Source of the DNA: an uncultured Candidatus Melainabacteria bacterium
GTDB lineage: Bacteria > Cyanobacteriota > Vampirovibrionia > Gastranaerophilales > Gastranaerophilaceae
Direction: 5' to 3'
Assembly (NCBI GenBank): GCA_934754855.1
Contig: CAKVJR010000089.1
Span: 1 to 6,959 of the forward strand
Length of the DNA: 6,959 nt
Part shown: positions 6,208-6,959 of the stretch, in pieces
How positions within the stretch are numbered: position 1 is the first letter of the stretch
Layout of the letters: the number at the start of each line of letters is the position of its first letter
Notes under the pieces: model-generated
What the model was told of the DNA's origin: nothing
Databases searched by the model: none
The model's input: the letters and a program-made list of their open reading frames with translations, nothing else
Program-made: the position numbers and the translations under genes

Positions 6208-6959
6208 CTAAATGTCCATTGCTCTTAAAATATCTGTTATGTCTGAACTTGTCTTTTTAACGTCAGCAAGTGCATATTTAATTGCGTTATCAGGGTCTTT
6301 CAAGCCGTTACCCGTTAAGATACAAACAATTTTTGAGCCTTCTTTAACTGCTTTTGCTTTGTTTGATTTAATCAAGCCTGCAACAGATGCTGCTGATGCG
6401 GGTTCGCAGAGGATACCTTCTGTTGATGCAATCATTTTGTATGCTTCAACGATTTCATCATCTGTAACGCTATCGATTGTTCCGCCTGACAAATCTCTTG
6501 CTCTTTCTGCTTTTTCCCAACTTGCGGGGTTGCCTATTCTGATTGCAGTTGCAAGGGTTTCGGGGTGCATAATTCTTTCACCTCTGACAATTGCCGCTGC
6601 CCCTTCTGCTTCAAAGCCCATCATTTTTGGCAAGTGAGTTGATTTGTTGATTGTGAGCCATTCTTCGTAACCTTTGAAGTAAGCGGTGATGTTGCCTGCA
6701 TTTCCGACAGGGATAAAGTGATAGTCGGGGGCGTCGCCCAAAGCTTCTATAATTTCAAATGCACCTGATTTTTGACCCTCAATTCTATACGGATTGAGTG
6801 AGTTTACCATTGTAATCGGGTAATTTTTTGAAATGTCGATAACTCTTTCCAATGCTTCGTCGAAGTTACCGTTAATTGCGATGATATTTGCACCGTACAT
6901 CATTGCTTGAGAAAGTTTGCCGAGTGCAATGTATCCGTCAGGGATAAGAACGAAGGTTT
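6208..6959 (-). CDS. thrC: Threonine synthase, 5' end outside window
   Basis: Threonine synthase converts O-phosphohomoserine to threonine with pyridoxal phosphate, the last step of threonine synthesis, in the cytoplasm. The frame stays open to the right edge, giving 249 residues to the TAG at 6208. The family's short form is about 350 residues, so roughly 100 N-terminal residues are outside, including the PLP lysine. The visible part starts TFVLIPDGYIALGKLSQAMMYGANIIAINGNFDEAL (a typical block before the cofactor phosphate site), with IPDG, GKLSQA and INGNFD as landmarks. The phosphate-binding loop PVGNAGN follows, then GFEAEGAAAIVRG, the EPASAASVAGL segment, and the C-terminal CILTGNGLKDPD. 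An ATG at 6903 lies inside this conserved block and is not the real start. These features fit the short (bacillus-type) ThrC rather than threonine dehydratase, whose sequence around the phosphate loop is GGGGL. A strong terminator follows the gene. Confidence 0.93.
   Translation of the reverse strand, partial: TFVLIPDGYIALGKLSQAMMYGANIIAINGNFDEALERVIDISKNYPITMVNSLNPYRIEGQKSGAFEIIEALGDAPDYHFIPVGNAGNITAYFKGYEEWLTINKSTHLPKMMGFEAEGAAAIVRGERIMHPETLATAIRIGNPASWEKAERARDLSGGTIDSVTDDEIVEAYKMIASTEGILCEPASAASVAGLIKSNKAKAVKEGSKIVCILTGNGLKDPDNAIKYALADVKKTSSDITDILRAMDI

Noticed and set aside
6212..6637. A 141-codon plus-strand frame opposite threonine synthase
   Set aside because: It is antisense to conserved ThrC motifs, has no recognisable product, and lacks its own context.

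Overview
The window is AT-rich bacterial DNA using the standard code, with Shine-Dalgarno-led genes packed closely together. It holds seven protein-coding genes, two of them cut by the window edges. The gene content points to a chromosome rather than a plasmid or phage. A signal peptide and membrane-protein set, plus a secreted protein built from short L/IE..hFG(K) repeats, recall predicted proteins of the non-photosynthetic cyanobacterial relatives (Melainabacteria, e.g. gut Gastranaerophilales). That assignment is from memory of the family style and is only a best guess.

Layout from left to right: (1) a class V PLP aminotransferase of the alanine/serine-glyoxylate type, minus strand, with its C-terminus off the left edge; (2) a secreted or membrane-attached protein with three pairs of short repeats; (3) a YIP1-like multi-pass membrane protein; (4) a signal peptide peptidase SppA (family S49); (5) a phosphomannomutase/phosphoglucomutase. 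Genes 5 to 2 read leftwards with gaps of 1, 2 and 12 nt, and ribosome-binding sites sit inside or across the preceding gene's end, so they look like one transcript. The aminotransferase follows after 87 nt and may belong to it. (6) After a 54-bp AT-rich divergent intergenic region comes a single sugar-type ABC transporter permease on the plus strand. (7) At the right edge, a minus-strand threonine synthase lacks its N-terminus in this window and is followed by a clear intrinsic terminator.

The gap between the permease and threonine synthase (5981-6207) is the only substantial non-coding stretch. It carries a composite inverted-repeat element with arms related to GTCATTCTGA...CGAAGAATCT, plus a degenerate third copy. 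A good ribosome-binding site and ATG directly after the permease lead into a reading frame of only 21 codons that runs into this repeat. This suggests that a partner gene was lost or displaced there.

Functionally the window mixes housekeeping metabolism (hexose-phosphate interconversion for surface glycans, threonine and glycine/serine metabolism), envelope proteolysis and an orphan sugar-uptake permease. I see no CRISPR array, tRNA, rRNA, transposase, toxin-antitoxin or defence system, and no clearly new multi-gene system. The most unusual items are the repeat element with the truncated operon next to it, and the repeat protein encoded with SppA.
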